This document shows, in pieces, positions 56,195 to 64,000 of a DNA stretch of 64,000 nt; the stretch's first letter is position 1, and each line of letters starts with the position of its first letter. Origin of the DNA: Muricoccus roseus (GTDB lineage: Bacteria; Pseudomonadota; Alphaproteobacteria; Acetobacterales; Acetobacteraceae); the NCBI RefSeq assembly GCF_900141905.1, contig NZ_FQZF01000005.1:159188-223187 (forward strand). Reading direction: 5' to 3'. Made by a program: the position numbers and the translations under genes. The notes beneath the pieces are model-generated. The model searched no databases. It was not told the DNA's origin and saw only the letters and a program-made list of their open reading frames with translations.

Positions 56195-57634
56195 ATGAAG
56201 AACGACCCGATCGCGCTCGACCGCCTCTCCGATGCCGTGGAGGCGAAGGCGCCCGCCTTCACCGACCTGTCCGACCGCATCTGGGCCATGCCGGAGCTGC
56301 GCTTCGCCGAGCAACGCTCGGCGGAGGCGCAGATCGCGCTGCTGGAGGCCGAGGGGTTCCGGGTGACGCGCAACGTGGCCGGCATCCCCACCGCCTTCAT
56401 CGCGGAATCCGGGGCCGAGGATGGGCCCCTGATCGGCTTCCTCGGCGAGTTCGACGCGCTGGCGGGGCTTTCGCAGGAGGCAGGGGTGGCGGAGGCCCGC
56501 CCGTTGGAAGCGGGCGGCAACGGGCATGGCTGCGGGCACAACCTGCTGGGCGCGGGGGCGATGTTGGCGGCCGTTTCCGCGCGGGATGCCTTGCGCGAGG
56601 CGGGGATGAAGGGGCGCGTGCGCTACTACGGCTGCCCCGGCGAGGAGGGCGGCTCGGGCAAGACCTTCATGGCGCGCGAGGGCGCGTTCGATGACCTCGA
56701 CGCCGCCATCACCTGGCATCCCGGCGCCTTCAACGGGGTGATGTCGATCCGCAACCTGGCGAACTACCAGGTCTATTTCCGCTTCAAGGGCAAGGCGGCG
56801 CATGCCGCGGGCTCGCCGCATCTCGGGCGCTCGGCGCTCGATGCCGTGGAGCTGATGAATGTGGGCGTGAACTACCTGCGCGAGCACATGCCGCAGGAGG
56901 CGCGCGTGCATTACGCCATCACCAATTCCGGCGGCGTCTCGCCCAATGTGGTGCAGGCGGATGCGGAGGTTCTCTACCTCATCCGCGCGCCGCGGGTGGC
57001 CGAGGCGGCGGCGCTGTTCGAGCGGGTGAAGGCCTGCGCGGAGGGGGCCGCGATCATGACCGGCACCAGGTGGTCCTTCGAGATCGACAAGGCCTGTTCG
57101 GAGCTGATGCAGAACCGCACGCTGGAGATGGCGCTGCACGGCAACTTCCAGACGCTGGGCGCCCCTGGGCATGACGAGGCGGACCTGCGCTTCGCCGCCG
57201 AGATCCGGCGGACGCTGAGCGCGGAGGACATCGCCTCCGAGGTGGCGAGCTATGGTGCGAAGCCCGAGGAGGGCGAGGCGGTGCTGCATGAGGGCGTGCT
57301 GCCCTTCGACGGCACGCCGGTGACGCAGGCGGGCTCGACCGATGTGGGCGATGTCTCCCAGATCGTGCCGACCGTGCAGGCCTTCGGCGGCTGCTGGGCG
57401 ATCGGCACGCCCTTCCACACCTGGCAGGTGGTGGCCCAGGGACAGTCGGAGCACGCGCATAAGGGCATGGTGCAGGTGGCCAAGGTGATGGCGGCCACCG
57501 CGCTGGACGGGTTCCGTGACCCGGAGCTGCTGGCGCGGGCGAAGGCGGAGCTGCGGGAGCGGCGGGGCGGGCGGGGATATGAATGCCCGATCCCGGCTGA
57601 CGTGCTGGCGCCGCCGCTGCGTCGGAAGGGCTAA
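56195..57634 (+). CDS. M20-family amidohydrolase, AbgB-like
   Basis: A 479-residue metalloaminoacylase similar to the p-aminobenzoyl-glutamate hydrolase subunit B and related amidohydrolases. Metal motifs include GHGCGHNLLGAGAMLAA, GCPGEEGGSGKTFMAREGAFDDLDAAITWHP and the lid-domain KGKAAHAAGSPHLGRSALDAVELMNVG. The C-terminal GSTDVGDVSQIVP and THTWQ-like FHTWQVVAQGQSEHAHKGM complete the site. It probably cleaves an N-acyl or aminobenzoyl amino acid, but the substrate is unknown. It may be co-transcribed with the upstream oxidoreductase. Element B2 starts ten bases past its stop. Confidence 0.88.
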   Translation: MKNDPIALDRLSDAVEAKAPAFTDLSDRIWAMPELRFAEQRSAEAQIALLEAEGFRVTRNVAGIPTAFIAESGAEDGPLIGFLGEFDALAGLSQEAGVAEARPLEAGGNGHGCGHNLLGAGAMLAAVSARDALREAGMKGRVRYYGCPGEEGGSGKTFMAREGAFDDLDAAITWHPGAFNGVMSIRNLANYQVYFRFKGKAAHAAGSPHLGRSALDAVELMNVGVNYLREHMPQEARVHYAITNSGGVSPNVVQADAEVLYLIRAPRVAEAAALFERVKACAEGAAIMTGTRWSFEIDKACSELMQNRTLEMALHGNFQTLGAPGHDEADLRFAAEIRRTLSAEDIASEVASYGAKPEEGEAVLHEGVLPFDGTPVTQAGSTDVGDVSQIVPTVQAFGGCWAIGTPFHTWQVVAQGQSEHAHKGMVQVAKVMAATALDGFRDPELLARAKAELRERRGGRGYECPIPADVLAPPLRRKG

Positions 57635-57643
57635 GGAGCCGAG

Positions 57644-57889
57644 GAGGGCTCTGCCCTCCACCCGCCAAGGGCCTGAGGCCCTTGGAACCCCGTCTGACTG
57701 CCGTGGATGCCCTGATCGAAGGGGTCTCTTGTTGAAGGGTGGCTTTCCTGCCTTTGCAGTCGCCAGAGGTCGATGACCTCCGGCGCACCGTCAGCCCCGT
57801 GATTCCAAACTTCCAGAAAAAGATGATGGGTCGAAGGCACTGCTTCGACGGGTCCGGGGAGAGGAAGAATTCCTTCTTCCTCTCCCCGG
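57644..57889 (-). repeat. Convergent-gene 3' hairpin element, subtype B, copy B2 (minus orientation)
   Basis: Fills the gap between the amidase (minus, stop 57902) and the convergent M20 gene. Hairpin 1 is a perfect 16-bp stem at 57854-57889, loop GGAA on the minus strand. Hairpin 2 at 57761-57785 has one changed pair that is G-U on the minus strand but A-C on the plus strand. Hairpin 3 at 57665-57685 has perfect 9-bp arms. Hairpin 4 GAGGGC / GCCCTC is at 57644-57658. All are in the same order as B1. Confidence 0.85.
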
Positions 57890-57901
57890 GGGCAACGGCG
57901 C

Positions 57902-59380
57902 CTACCCTCGTCCCGCCACATGCACCTTCGGGCGGCGCCCATCGTTCCAGCGGCCACCGATGGCGCGTTCCACCTGGGCCGCGAGTTGCAGGAGCAGGCC
58001 GTCGCGTGCCTGGGCGGCTTGCGCCTGGATGCCCAGGGGAAGTCCGCTCTCCTGCCAGCCCAGGGGCAGGGAGATGGCGGGGATGCCGCAGAGGTTGGAG
58101 AGCGGGGTGTAGGCGAAGTTGCGCCAGAGGTTGGCGAACCAGTCCTGCACGGAGGGGTTGCTGCTGGTCGTCAGGTATTCGGTGGTGCCGATCACCGGCG
58201 TGGGCAGGGCGGTGATGGGGGTGAGGATGATGTCCCATTCCTCGAGGAAGGCACCGAAGCCGCGGGAGGTGGTGTTGAAGACCGCCTGCATCCGCGCGCG
58301 TTCGGTGAAGGAGGTGTTCAGCCCTTCCTCCCAGATGCGGATGTTGATGGGCTCCACCTTGTCGGCCGGGGGGCGGGACAGGCCGAGGGGGGTGATGAGG
58401 TTGTTCACCGTCTGCGCGAAGTTGCTGATGTAGCAGGTGGTCTGGGCAGCGAAGGCGGCGCGGAAGTCCACCTGCGGCACCGCCCAGTCCACATGGTGGC
58501 CGAGGGATTCGAGGAGGCGCCCGGCGCGCTCAAGCTCCGCCACGAAATGCGGCACAGCGCGGTGGTCGCCCCATTCGTGGGAGAGGGCGATGCGCAGGCG
58601 CGGCGGGTCGCGCTCGATGAGCCGGGTGTAGGGCTCAGGCGCGGACCAGTAGGGCATGAACTCGCCGGGGGCGCCGCCGCGGCAGGCATCCACGAAGGCG
58701 GCGGTGTCGCGCACGCTGCGGGTGTGGCAGCCCTGGATGGAGACGAGGCCGGTCAGGTCCGAGGCATGGGGGGCGATGGAGAAGACGCCGCGGGAGGGCT
58801 TGAGCCCGACCAGGCCGCAGGCGCCGGCGGGGATGCGGATGGAGCCGCCGCCATCGGTCGCGTGGGAGATGGGGAGCGCGCCGGCCGAGACCATGGCGGC
58901 GGTGCCGGCGGAGGAGCCGTTGGTGGTGTAGCCCGTGTTCCAGGGGTTGCGGGTGACATAGACCTCCGGGTTCTCGGCCGAGGAGCAGCAGCCGAATTCC
59001 GGCGTGGTGCTGCGGCCGATGATGTTGAGCCCGGCCTGGCGGATGCGGCCCGCCAGGTAGCTGTCGGCGGCCGCGCGGTTCCCGCGCATGAGGCGCGAGC
59101 CCATTTCCTGCAGCCGCCCCTTCAGGGTCGGCCCCAGGTCCTTCATGAGGTAGGGCACGCCGGCGAAGGGGCCTTCGGTGTTCGTGCCGTTGGCGCGGGG
59201 GTCGGCCACCGCGTCCTCGAACAGCTCGACCACGCCGGAGAGGGTGGGGTTGGTGGCGGCGATGGCGGCCGCGGCCTGGGCGGCCAGTTCCGCCGGGGTG
59301 AGCGCGCCCGCACGGACGCGGTCCGCGAGCGCGGTGGCGTCGTGGCTCGCCCATTCGTCCCAGCTCATCGCCAATGTCAT
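57902..59380 (-). CDS. Amidase signature family protein
   Basis: A 492-residue Ser-cisSer-Lys amidohydrolase. The catalytic Lys is in GVPYLMKDLGPTLKG, the cis-Ser in GYTTNGSSAGTAAMVSAG and the nucleophile Ser in HATDGGGSIRIPAGACGLVGLKPSRG. The C-terminal FAYTPLSNLCGIPAISLPLGWQESGLPLGIQ is also canonical. It hydrolyses an amide to acid plus ammonia; members range from aryl amidases to 6-aminohexanoate dimer hydrolases, and the substrate here is unknown. Start chosen at 59380 (MTLAMSWDEW) with GGTGG upstream; ATG 59368 is possible. It is followed by element B2. Confidence 0.9.
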   Translation of the reverse strand: MTLAMSWDEWASHDATALADRVRAGALTPAELAAQAAAAIAATNPTLSGVVELFEDAVADPRANGTNTEGPFAGVPYLMKDLGPTLKGRLQEMGSRLMRGNRAAADSYLAGRIRQAGLNIIGRSTTPEFGCCSSAENPEVYVTRNPWNTGYTTNGSSAGTAAMVSAGALPISHATDGGGSIRIPAGACGLVGLKPSRGVFSIAPHASDLTGLVSIQGCHTRSVRDTAAFVDACRGGAPGEFMPYWSAPEPYTRLIERDPPRLRIALSHEWGDHRAVPHFVAELERAGRLLESLGHHVDWAVPQVDFRAAFAAQTTCYISNFAQTVNNLITPLGLSRPPADKVEPINIRIWEEGLNTSFTERARMQAVFNTTSRGFGAFLEEWDIILTPITALPTPVIGTTEYLTTSSNPSVQDWFANLWRNFAYTPLSNLCGIPAISLPLGWQESGLPLGIQAQAAQARDGLLLQLAAQVERAIGGRWNDGRRPKVHVAGRG

Positions 59381-59544
59381 GCCGCCACCCATGTGCTGAA
59401 GGACCGGGAGGGTAGAGGCGGCCCCGGGGCGGTCAAGGAGCGGGAGACGGTCGCGGCGGGCGAGACGCGCCTCGTGAATTGCGGCGGCTGTGGCGCGCGC
59501 GCCCCTGGGCAAGGGTGGGGCCATGCGGGATGGTCCGCCGCGCC

Positions 59545-60234
59545 ATGACCCCGCGCCGCTCCCTTCTCCTCGCCCTGCCCGCGCTCGGTGCCGCCGCCGC
59601 CCTGCCCGGCTGCGGCACGGCGCCCGAGACCTTCCAGGGCAAGGGGCCGCCCTTCCGGCCGGAGGAGTTCTTCGCCGGGAAGCTGCGCAGCCATGGGATG
59701 TTCGTCACGCGGCTGGGCGCGATCGAGCGGTGGTTCACGGCGACGCTGGTGGGCGCCTGGGACGGGCGGCTGCTGACCTTCGACGAGATCTTCCGCTACG
59801 ACGACACCTTCGAGGACCGGCGCTTCTGGCAGCTGCGGCGGGACCCGGCCGACCCCTCGGGCGAGAGCTGGGTGGGCGAGGCGACGGATGCGACCGGCCC
59901 TGTGCGCGGGCGCGTGATGGGCAACGCCTTCCACCTGCAGCATGAGCTGGACATGCTCACCCTTTCGGGCAAGCGGCGGCGGCTGGGCTTCGACCAGTGG
60001 TTCCTCCGCACGGCGGAGGATATGGCGATCTCGCGCGCGGCGGTCTCCTGGTACGGGCTGCAGGTTGGCACGGCGCAGGTGGCTTTCCAGCGGATCAGCG
60101 TCGGCGTGACCGAGGGGCAGGTCTCGGCGGGGCAGGCGGCGCGGGAGGAGGCGCCGGCCGGGCCGCGCACCCCGCCCCCGGCCCCGGCCTGGCGGGACCC
60201 GGGCCGGGTGATGAACGCGCCGCCCCGCCGCTGA
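59545..60234 (+). CDS. DUF3833 family lipoprotein
   Basis: A 229-residue protein. The signal MTPRRSLLLALPALGAAAALPGCG has a twin Arg and a lipobox LPGC. The body PPFRPEEFFAGKLRSHGMFVTRLGAIERWFTATLVGAWDGRLLTFDEIFRYDDTFEDRRFWQLRR is the DUF3833 signature, ending with a Pro/Ala-rich tail. Function unknown; it is predicted to sit in the outer or inner membrane facing the periplasm. ATG 59545 places the signal at the very N-terminus; ATG 59530 is an alternative. It is divergent from the amidase and followed 56 bp later by the SixA gene. Confidence 0.85.
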   Translation: MTPRRSLLLALPALGAAAALPGCGTAPETFQGKGPPFRPEEFFAGKLRSHGMFVTRLGAIERWFTATLVGAWDGRLLTFDEIFRYDDTFEDRRFWQLRRDPADPSGESWVGEATDATGPVRGRVMGNAFHLQHELDMLTLSGKRRRLGFDQWFLRTAEDMAISRAAVSWYGLQVGTAQVAFQRISVGVTEGQVSAGQAAREEAPAGPRTPPPAPAWRDPGRVMNAPPRR

Positions 60235-60290
60235 GCGGCGCGGGGGGGGGTACCCGCGACAGGCGCGGAGGTCTGTGGCAGGGTGGCGCC

Positions 60291-60812
60291 ATGCGTCAGT
60301 TGCTGCTGCTGCGTCACGCCAAATCCGCCTGGGACGATCCCGCCCTTTCGGATCATGCCAGACCGCTGAACGCCCGGGGCCGCCGGGCTGTCGCGGCCAT
60401 GTCGGCCGCCATGCGGGGGCTCGGGCTGCGGCCGGAGCTGGTGCTCGTCTCCTCCTCCCGCCGCACCCTCCAGACGTTGGAGGGGCTGGGCGCCCTGGAC
60501 GGGCCGCCGCGGGTGGAGCCGATGGACGACCTCTACCTCGCCCCCTGGACACGGCTGCTGGATGCGCTGCGGGAGGTGCCGGAGGGCGTGGGGAGCGTAC
60601 TGCTGATCGCCCATAATCCCGGCCTGCACGACCTGGCGCTGAATCTGGCGGGGCCGGATGGCGGCATGGCCGGGGGCGCCCTGGCCGAGGCCTATCCGAC
60701 CGGCGCGCTGGCGGAATTCGCGGTCGAGCGGCCCTGGTCTGCCCTGGGGCCGGATGCGGCGCGGCTGGTGCGTTTCCTGCAGCCGCGCGACCTTCCCGAG
60801 ATGGCGAGCTGA
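60291..60812 (+). CDS. SixA-like histidine phosphatase
   Basis: A 173-residue member of the RHG branch of the histidine phosphatase superfamily. The catalytic RHG-type motif is LLLLRHAKSAWDD; the second His is in VLLIAHNPGLHDLALNLAG, and the Arg contacts lie in LVSSSRRTLQTLEGL. E. coli SixA dephosphorylates phosphohistidine on NPr/ArcB; in alphaproteobacteria the target is unproven. AGGGTGG precedes ATG 60291. The upstream in-frame extension is shadow sequence of the DUF3833 gene. Confidence 0.9.
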   Translation: MRQLLLLRHAKSAWDDPALSDHARPLNARGRRAVAAMSAAMRGLGLRPELVLVSSSRRTLQTLEGLGALDGPPRVEPMDDLYLAPWTRLLDALREVPEGVGSVLLIAHNPGLHDLALNLAGPDGGMAGGALAEAYPTGALAEFAVERPWSALGPDAARLVRFLQPRDLPEMAS

Positions 60813-60867
60813 CAGGATTCGCGTCCCGGCTTGTGCCGGGGCGCCGGGGCTTGCTAGGCAGGCCGGA

Positions 60868-61428
60868 GTGCTTCCTCGTCGCCGCATCTTCCGTCCTGCC
60901 TCCTCCCCCCGCGCCTGGCGCGGGCCCTTGCTGCTGCTTGGCCTGGCGGCGGGGGCCGCGGTGCTGATCGGCGGGCTGGGCGGGCCGACTCAGCTCTTCG
61001 GCAATTCCCCTCTTGAGCAGGACTGGTCCGCCACCCCCGCCGAGGTGCGGGTGGTGGATGGCGACACACTGCGCCTTTCCGACCGCGTGGTGCGGCTGCG
61101 CGGGCTGGAGGCGCCCCCGCGGGGCGAGGCCTGCCGCGATGCCGCCGGGCGGGAGTTCGATTGCGGGGCGGGCTCGGCCGAGACGCTGTCCCGGCTGGTC
61201 GCGGGGCGGGGCGTGGCCTGCCGCGTGCGCGGGCGGGACCGCTTCGGCCGGGGCCTGGGCGAATGCGAGGCGGCCGGGGTGGAGCTGAACGGCGCCCTGG
61301 TTTCGGCCGGCTGGGCGCTGGCCGGGGAAGGCGCGCTGCATCCGCTGGAGGACGCGGCGCGGGCGGCCGGGCGGGGCCTCTGGGCCTCCGGCGCGCGGCC
61401 GCCGCAGGCCTGGCAGGCACGCCGCTGA
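60868..61428 (+). CDS. Membrane-anchored thermonuclease (SNase) family protein
   Basis: A 186-residue protein. An N-terminal basic stretch and a membrane helix (GPLLLLGLAAGAAVLIGGL) precede a staphylococcal-nuclease-like domain: VRVVDGDTLRLSDRVVRLRGLEAPPRGEACRDAAGREFDCG, ACRVRGRDRFGRGLGEC and LVSAGWAL. The conserved Asp of VDGDT and the RLRG Arg are present. The strict nuclease catalytic Glu is not obvious, so activity is uncertain. The start is GTG 60868, which follows AGGCAGGCCGGA. It lies 55 bp after the SixA gene. Confidence 0.8.
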   Translation: MLPRRRIFRPASSPRAWRGPLLLLGLAAGAAVLIGGLGGPTQLFGNSPLEQDWSATPAEVRVVDGDTLRLSDRVVRLRGLEAPPRGEACRDAAGREFDCGAGSAETLSRLVAGRGVACRVRGRDRFGRGLGECEAAGVELNGALVSAGWALAGEGALHPLEDAARAAGRGLWASGARPPQAWQARR

Positions 61429-61496
61429 TCCATGCGCGGGGCGCAATGCCGCCCCGCCTTTCCCCTGGGCCAAGGCGGTTCGGCCGGGCCACGGCT

Positions 61497-61534
61497 AGAC
61501 CCACCGACGGACCCACGGATGGACCCACGGATGG
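61497..61534. repeat. 12-bp tandem repeat upstream of gltA
   Basis: GGACCCACGGAT occurs twice exactly (61509-61532), with a degenerate preceding copy and the start of another. It lies in the 251-bp gap before citrate synthase, 145-180 bp from its start. The rest of this gap shows no gene. Confidence 0.7.
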
Positions 61535-61679
61535 ACAAGGACGCTGACCGGCCTATCTTGCGCCGCATCATCCCCGGGGGGCTTCAGTCCGGGGAACCGG
61601 CGGCGGGCGGGCCAGAGGGCACATCCGGTACCGGGCATTCATCAACACGGCCGGCGACACCGGCTGCGAGGATCAACGC

Positions 61680-62990
61680 ATGAGCGACGCGTCCACTCCG
61701 GGTTCCGTCACGATCACGCTCGACGGGACGAACAAGTCCAGCCGCGCGCCGCTGGTGCAGGCGAGCGTCGGTCCGGCGGTGGCGGATATCCGAAAGCTCT
61801 ACGCCGATCTCGGGGTCTTCACCTTCGATCCGGGCTTCGGCATGACCGCGGCCTGCGAGAGCAAGATCACCTATATCGACGGCGACAAGGGCGTGCTGCT
61901 CTATCGCGGCTACCCGATCGAGCAGCTGGCCGAGAATTCGGACTTCACCGAGGTCTGCTACCTGCTGCTGCATGGCGAGCTGCCGAACGACGCGCAGCTG
62001 AAGGAGTTCTCGCACAACGTCACCATGCACACGATGGTGCATGAGCAGATCCGGAATTTCTTCAACGGCTTCCGCCGCGACGCGCACCCGATGGCGATCC
62101 TGTGCGGCGTGGTGGGCGCGCTCTCGGCCTTCTACCACGACAGCCTGGACATCTCCGATCCGCGCCAGCGCGAGATCGCGGCCTTCCGGCTGATCGCGAA
62201 GGTGCCGACGATCGCGGCCATGGCTTACAAGTATTCGATCGGCCAGCCCTTCGTGTATCCGCGGAACGACCTGAGCTACGCCGAGAACTTCCTCTACATG
62301 CTCAATGCCGTGCCGGCGGAGGAGTACAAGGTGAACCCGATCCTGGCGCGCGCCATGGACCGGATCCTGGTTCTGCATGCCGACCATGAGCAGAACGCCT
62401 CCACCTCCACGGTGCGGCTTGCCGGCTCGACGGGTGCGAACCCCTATGCCTGCATCGCGGCCGGCATCGCGGCGCTCTGGGGCCCGGCGCATGGCGGCGC
62501 GAATGAGGCGGTGCTGAAGATGCTGGGCGAGATCAAGACGCCCGAGAACATCCCCGACTTCATCGAGAAGGTGAAGGACAAGAACAGCAGCGTGAAGCTC
62601 ATGGGCTTCGGGCACCGGGTCTATAAGAACTTCGACCCGCGCGCGAAGATCATGAAGGAGACCTGCCACGAGGTGCTGGCCGAGCTCGGCATCAAGGACG
62701 AGCCGCTGCTCGACATGGCGATGGAGATGGAGCGGATCGCGCTGAGCGACGACTACTTCGTCTCCCGCAAGCTGTACCCGAACGTGGACTTCTATTCGGG
62801 CATCATCCTCAAGGCGATGGGCATCCCGACCTACATGTTCACCGTGCTCTTCGCGGTGGCGCGCACCGTGGGCTGGGTGAGCCAGTGGAAGGAGATGATC
62901 GAGGAGCCGGGGCAGCGCATCGGCCGTCCGCGCCAGGTCTATACGGGCGAGACGAACCGCGACTACGTGCCGATGGGCAGCCGCGGCTGA
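61680..62990 (+). CDS. gltA: Citrate synthase (type II, hexameric)
   Basis: A 436-residue TCA-cycle entry enzyme that condenses oxaloacetate and acetyl-CoA. Catalytic residues are in place: His in [14 protein letters not shown], His in [16 protein letters not shown] and Asp in [13 protein letters not shown]. The N-terminal domain with [54 protein letters not shown] marks the Gram-negative type II form, which is usually NADH-inhibited. The C-terminus [21 protein letters not shown] is characteristic. GAGG lies eight bases before the ATG. A strong terminator follows. Confidence 0.97.
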   Translation: MSDASTPGSVTITLDGTNKSSRAPLVQASVGPAVADIRKLYADLGVFTFDPGFGMTAACESKITYIDGDKGVLLYRGYPIEQLAENSDFTEVCYLLLHGELPNDAQLKEFSHNVTMHTMVHEQIRNFFNGFRRDAHPMAILCGVVGALSAFYHDSLDISDPRQREIAAFRLIAKVPTIAAMAYKYSIGQPFVYPRNDLSYAENFLYMLNAVPAEEYKVNPILARAMDRILVLHADHEQNASTSTVRLAGSTGANPYACIAAGIAALWGPAHGGANEAVLKMLGEIKTPENIPDFIEKVKDKNSSVKLMGFGHRVYKNFDPRAKIMKETCHEVLAELGIKDEPLLDMAMEMERIALSDDYFVSRKLYPNVDFYSGIILKAMGIPTYMFTVLFAVARTVGWVSQWKEMIEEPGQRIGRPRQVYTGETNRDYVPMGSRG

Positions 62991-63307
62991 TCTCCTGCGG
63001 CGGGGTTGGGGAGCCTCCGGGCGCCCCTGCCCCACCGGCCTGCTGGGAACCCGCCTCGCGAGAGGCGGGTTTTTTTGTCCCGACGGCGGTGGCTACGACG
63101 TCGTCTCAGAGACGTCTTACAGAGTGATGAAGAATAACAAATAGAACAAGAACTGGCCGAATTGCGGCGGGACAGGGACTACAACCTACCGTAGATATAT
63201 TCGTGCCTTTAATCCGTTTGATTTGCCTGTTTATGAATTGTTCTCTTGATAACGCGATAGTGAATCAGTTCTTCTACACGCAGTTGCGGACTGAGGGTTT
63301 TCTGCCC
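62991..63307. other. Non-coding gap of 317 bp with AT-rich patch
   Basis: Holds the gltA terminator, then from about 63100 to 63290 a stretch rich in A and T (GAAGAATAACAAATAGAAC, TAGATATATTCGTGCC) unlike anything else in the window. No tRNA, IS end or inverted repeat was found in it. It may contain the promoter of the following gene. Possible in-frame starts at 63203 (GTG) and 63233 (ATG) would make part of it coding, but base and codon use argue against this. Confidence 0.6.
63049..63076 (+). terminator. Intrinsic terminator of gltA
   Basis: A 9-bp stem ACCCGCCTC / GAGGCGGGT with a GCGA tetraloop, followed by seven T (63070-63076). A classic rho-independent signal. Confidence 0.93.
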
Positions 63308-63964
63308 GTGAGCATTGCACTGCCTTCCTTCGCCCAACCGCCCTCGCTGGACGAGATGGTTCGCCGGCGGCTACGCCACTGGCCCCAGCGGCCACCCGGC
63401 GCGCCCAACACGCCCAAGCAGCCAGGAACCTGGCTGCGGGCGCGCCCGGGTGACCTGCAGACGGCTAACCAGCCCTTCCTCAAGCTGCCGGGCACCAACC
63501 GCCTGCGCACCCTGCCGGACGGGCTGTGGCTGCATTTCTCGCCCGACCCGGCGGACCCCTATGCGGATATCCTCTGCATCGAGGCCTGCTCGAGCCTGCA
63601 GAACCTGCTGGACAAGCGGTCGCGCTTCGCGCCCTCGACCACCTCGCTGCTCGCCGTGTGCCCCGTTCCCTGGCTGCTCGCGCCCTGCCAGCCAAACGAC
63701 CCCACGCCGCGCTGGAAGCTCATCCGCCTGCTGCGGAACGAGCCGGTGGACCCGCTGGTGCTGCCCGTGCGCGACGTGCGCGTGCTCTACGGGCTGAAGT
63801 CCCGCCAGTACGAGGGATTCGCCCGCACGCAGATGCCGCAGGCCCATGAGTACTTCTGCCCCATGGAAGCGCTGATCGAGGAGCGGGGGGACGAGAACCC
63901 GGCCATGCGGGCTCTGCTCGCGCGGGCCAGCGCGGCCGCGAACTTCATGCACCTGCCGAGCTGA
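63308..63964 (+). CDS. Uncharacterised protein, possible PD-(D/E)xK-like fold
   Basis: About 218 residues from GTG 63308 (VSIALPSFAQPPSLDEMVRRRLRHWP), which has GAGGG ten bases upstream; the frame is open back to 63203. No family recognised with certainty. Notable segments are LWLHFSPDPADPYADILCIEACSSLQNLLDKRSRFAPSTTSLLAVCPVPWLL, LIRLLRNEPVDPLVLPVRDVRVLYGL and EYFCPMEALIEE. The DPYADILCIEAC region could be an Asp-x-Glu nuclease-type strand, but no Lys follows, so this is weak. There is no signal peptide. It stands alone after the gltA terminator and an AT-rich patch, which hints at acquisition by transfer. Confidence 0.6.
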   Translation: MSIALPSFAQPPSLDEMVRRRLRHWPQRPPGAPNTPKQPGTWLRARPGDLQTANQPFLKLPGTNRLRTLPDGLWLHFSPDPADPYADILCIEACSSLQNLLDKRSRFAPSTTSLLAVCPVPWLLAPCQPNDPTPRWKLIRLLRNEPVDPLVLPVRDVRVLYGLKSRQYEGFARTQMPQAHEYFCPMEALIEERGDENPAMRALLARASAAANFMHLPS

Positions 63965-64000
63965 GGCAGCGCCGCGTTCGGGACCGGTGCCCCCCGGCCG

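Noticed and set aside
61432..61683. 83-codon frame upstream of gltA
   Set aside because: Low-complexity, covers the tandem repeat, has no ribosome site and overlaps the gltA start.
63203..63307. N-terminal extension of the last gene (GTG 63203 or ATG 63233)
   Set aside because: Codon use here is AT-rich and unlike the rest of the frame, and the GTG at 63308 has a usable ribosome site; kept as an alternative only.

Overview
The window is GC-rich chromosomal DNA of an alphaproteobacterium. Gene content and style point to the Acetobacteraceae, probably a Roseomonas-like genus. The grounds are several Bug-type solute-binding proteins, an NdvA-like glucan exporter, an lptC-lptA-lptB-rpoN-hpf cluster, a PHA depolymerase, a DUF1150 protein and an NDUFA9-like protein. 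That assignment rests on family recognition alone. Nearly every base is coding, with about 56 protein genes and one tRNA. No rRNA, CRISPR array, prophage or insertion sequence was seen.

Layout. 1-4.8 kb: a truncated flavoprotein, an M20 carbamoyl-amino-acid hydrolase, a gamma-carbonic anhydrase and a 2-hydroxyacid dehydrogenase. 4.8-13.1 kb: infC and thrS, DUF2254 and DUF421 membrane proteins, purU, a CBS-domain protein and an NdvA-like ABC exporter. 13.3-26 kb is an accessory catabolic zone: two tandem Bug proteins, a GST, a PHA depolymerase, then a four-gene minus-strand cluster (TPP enzyme, Bug protein, an internally duplicated protein of unknown function, FAD dehydrogenase) divergent from an IclR regulator, followed by an MlrC-type protein. 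26-31 kb: small envelope and stress genes (glycine-zipper lipoprotein, YpfJ-type protease, ohr/ohrR) and a second GST. 31.4-38.5 kb: gltD-gltB and an NDUFA9-like protein. 38.7-44.4 kb: tRNA-Leu(CAG), a short RNase D, and lptC-lptA-lptB-rpoN-hpf. 44.7-47.9 kb: DUF1150, Hsp20 and def-fmt-truA. 48-55 kb: a PEP-CTERM protein, a TPP decarboxylase plus semialdehyde dehydrogenase divergent from gabT, and mobA/mobB. 55-64 kb: an oxidoreductase, an M20 amidohydrolase, an amidase, a DUF3833 lipoprotein, SixA, a nuclease, citrate synthase, and an unknown gene behind an AT-rich patch.

How genes work together. GltDB assimilates ammonium to glutamate. LptC/LptA/LptB belong to LPS export, followed by sigma-54 and its usual neighbour HPF. 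Def and Fmt handle the N-terminal formyl group and TruA modifies tRNA. GabT, the TPP decarboxylase and the semialdehyde dehydrogenase could form a bypass into succinate close to citrate synthase and glutamate synthase.

The most distinctive sequence-level observation is a multi-hairpin element of about 230-250 bp present in four copies (two subtypes). Each copy fills the gap between two convergent genes. The first hairpin always has a GGAA (GNRA) tetraloop in the element's own sense. Imperfect stem pairs are G-U wobbles in that sense, which suggests a structured 3' RNA acting as a two-way transcription boundary.
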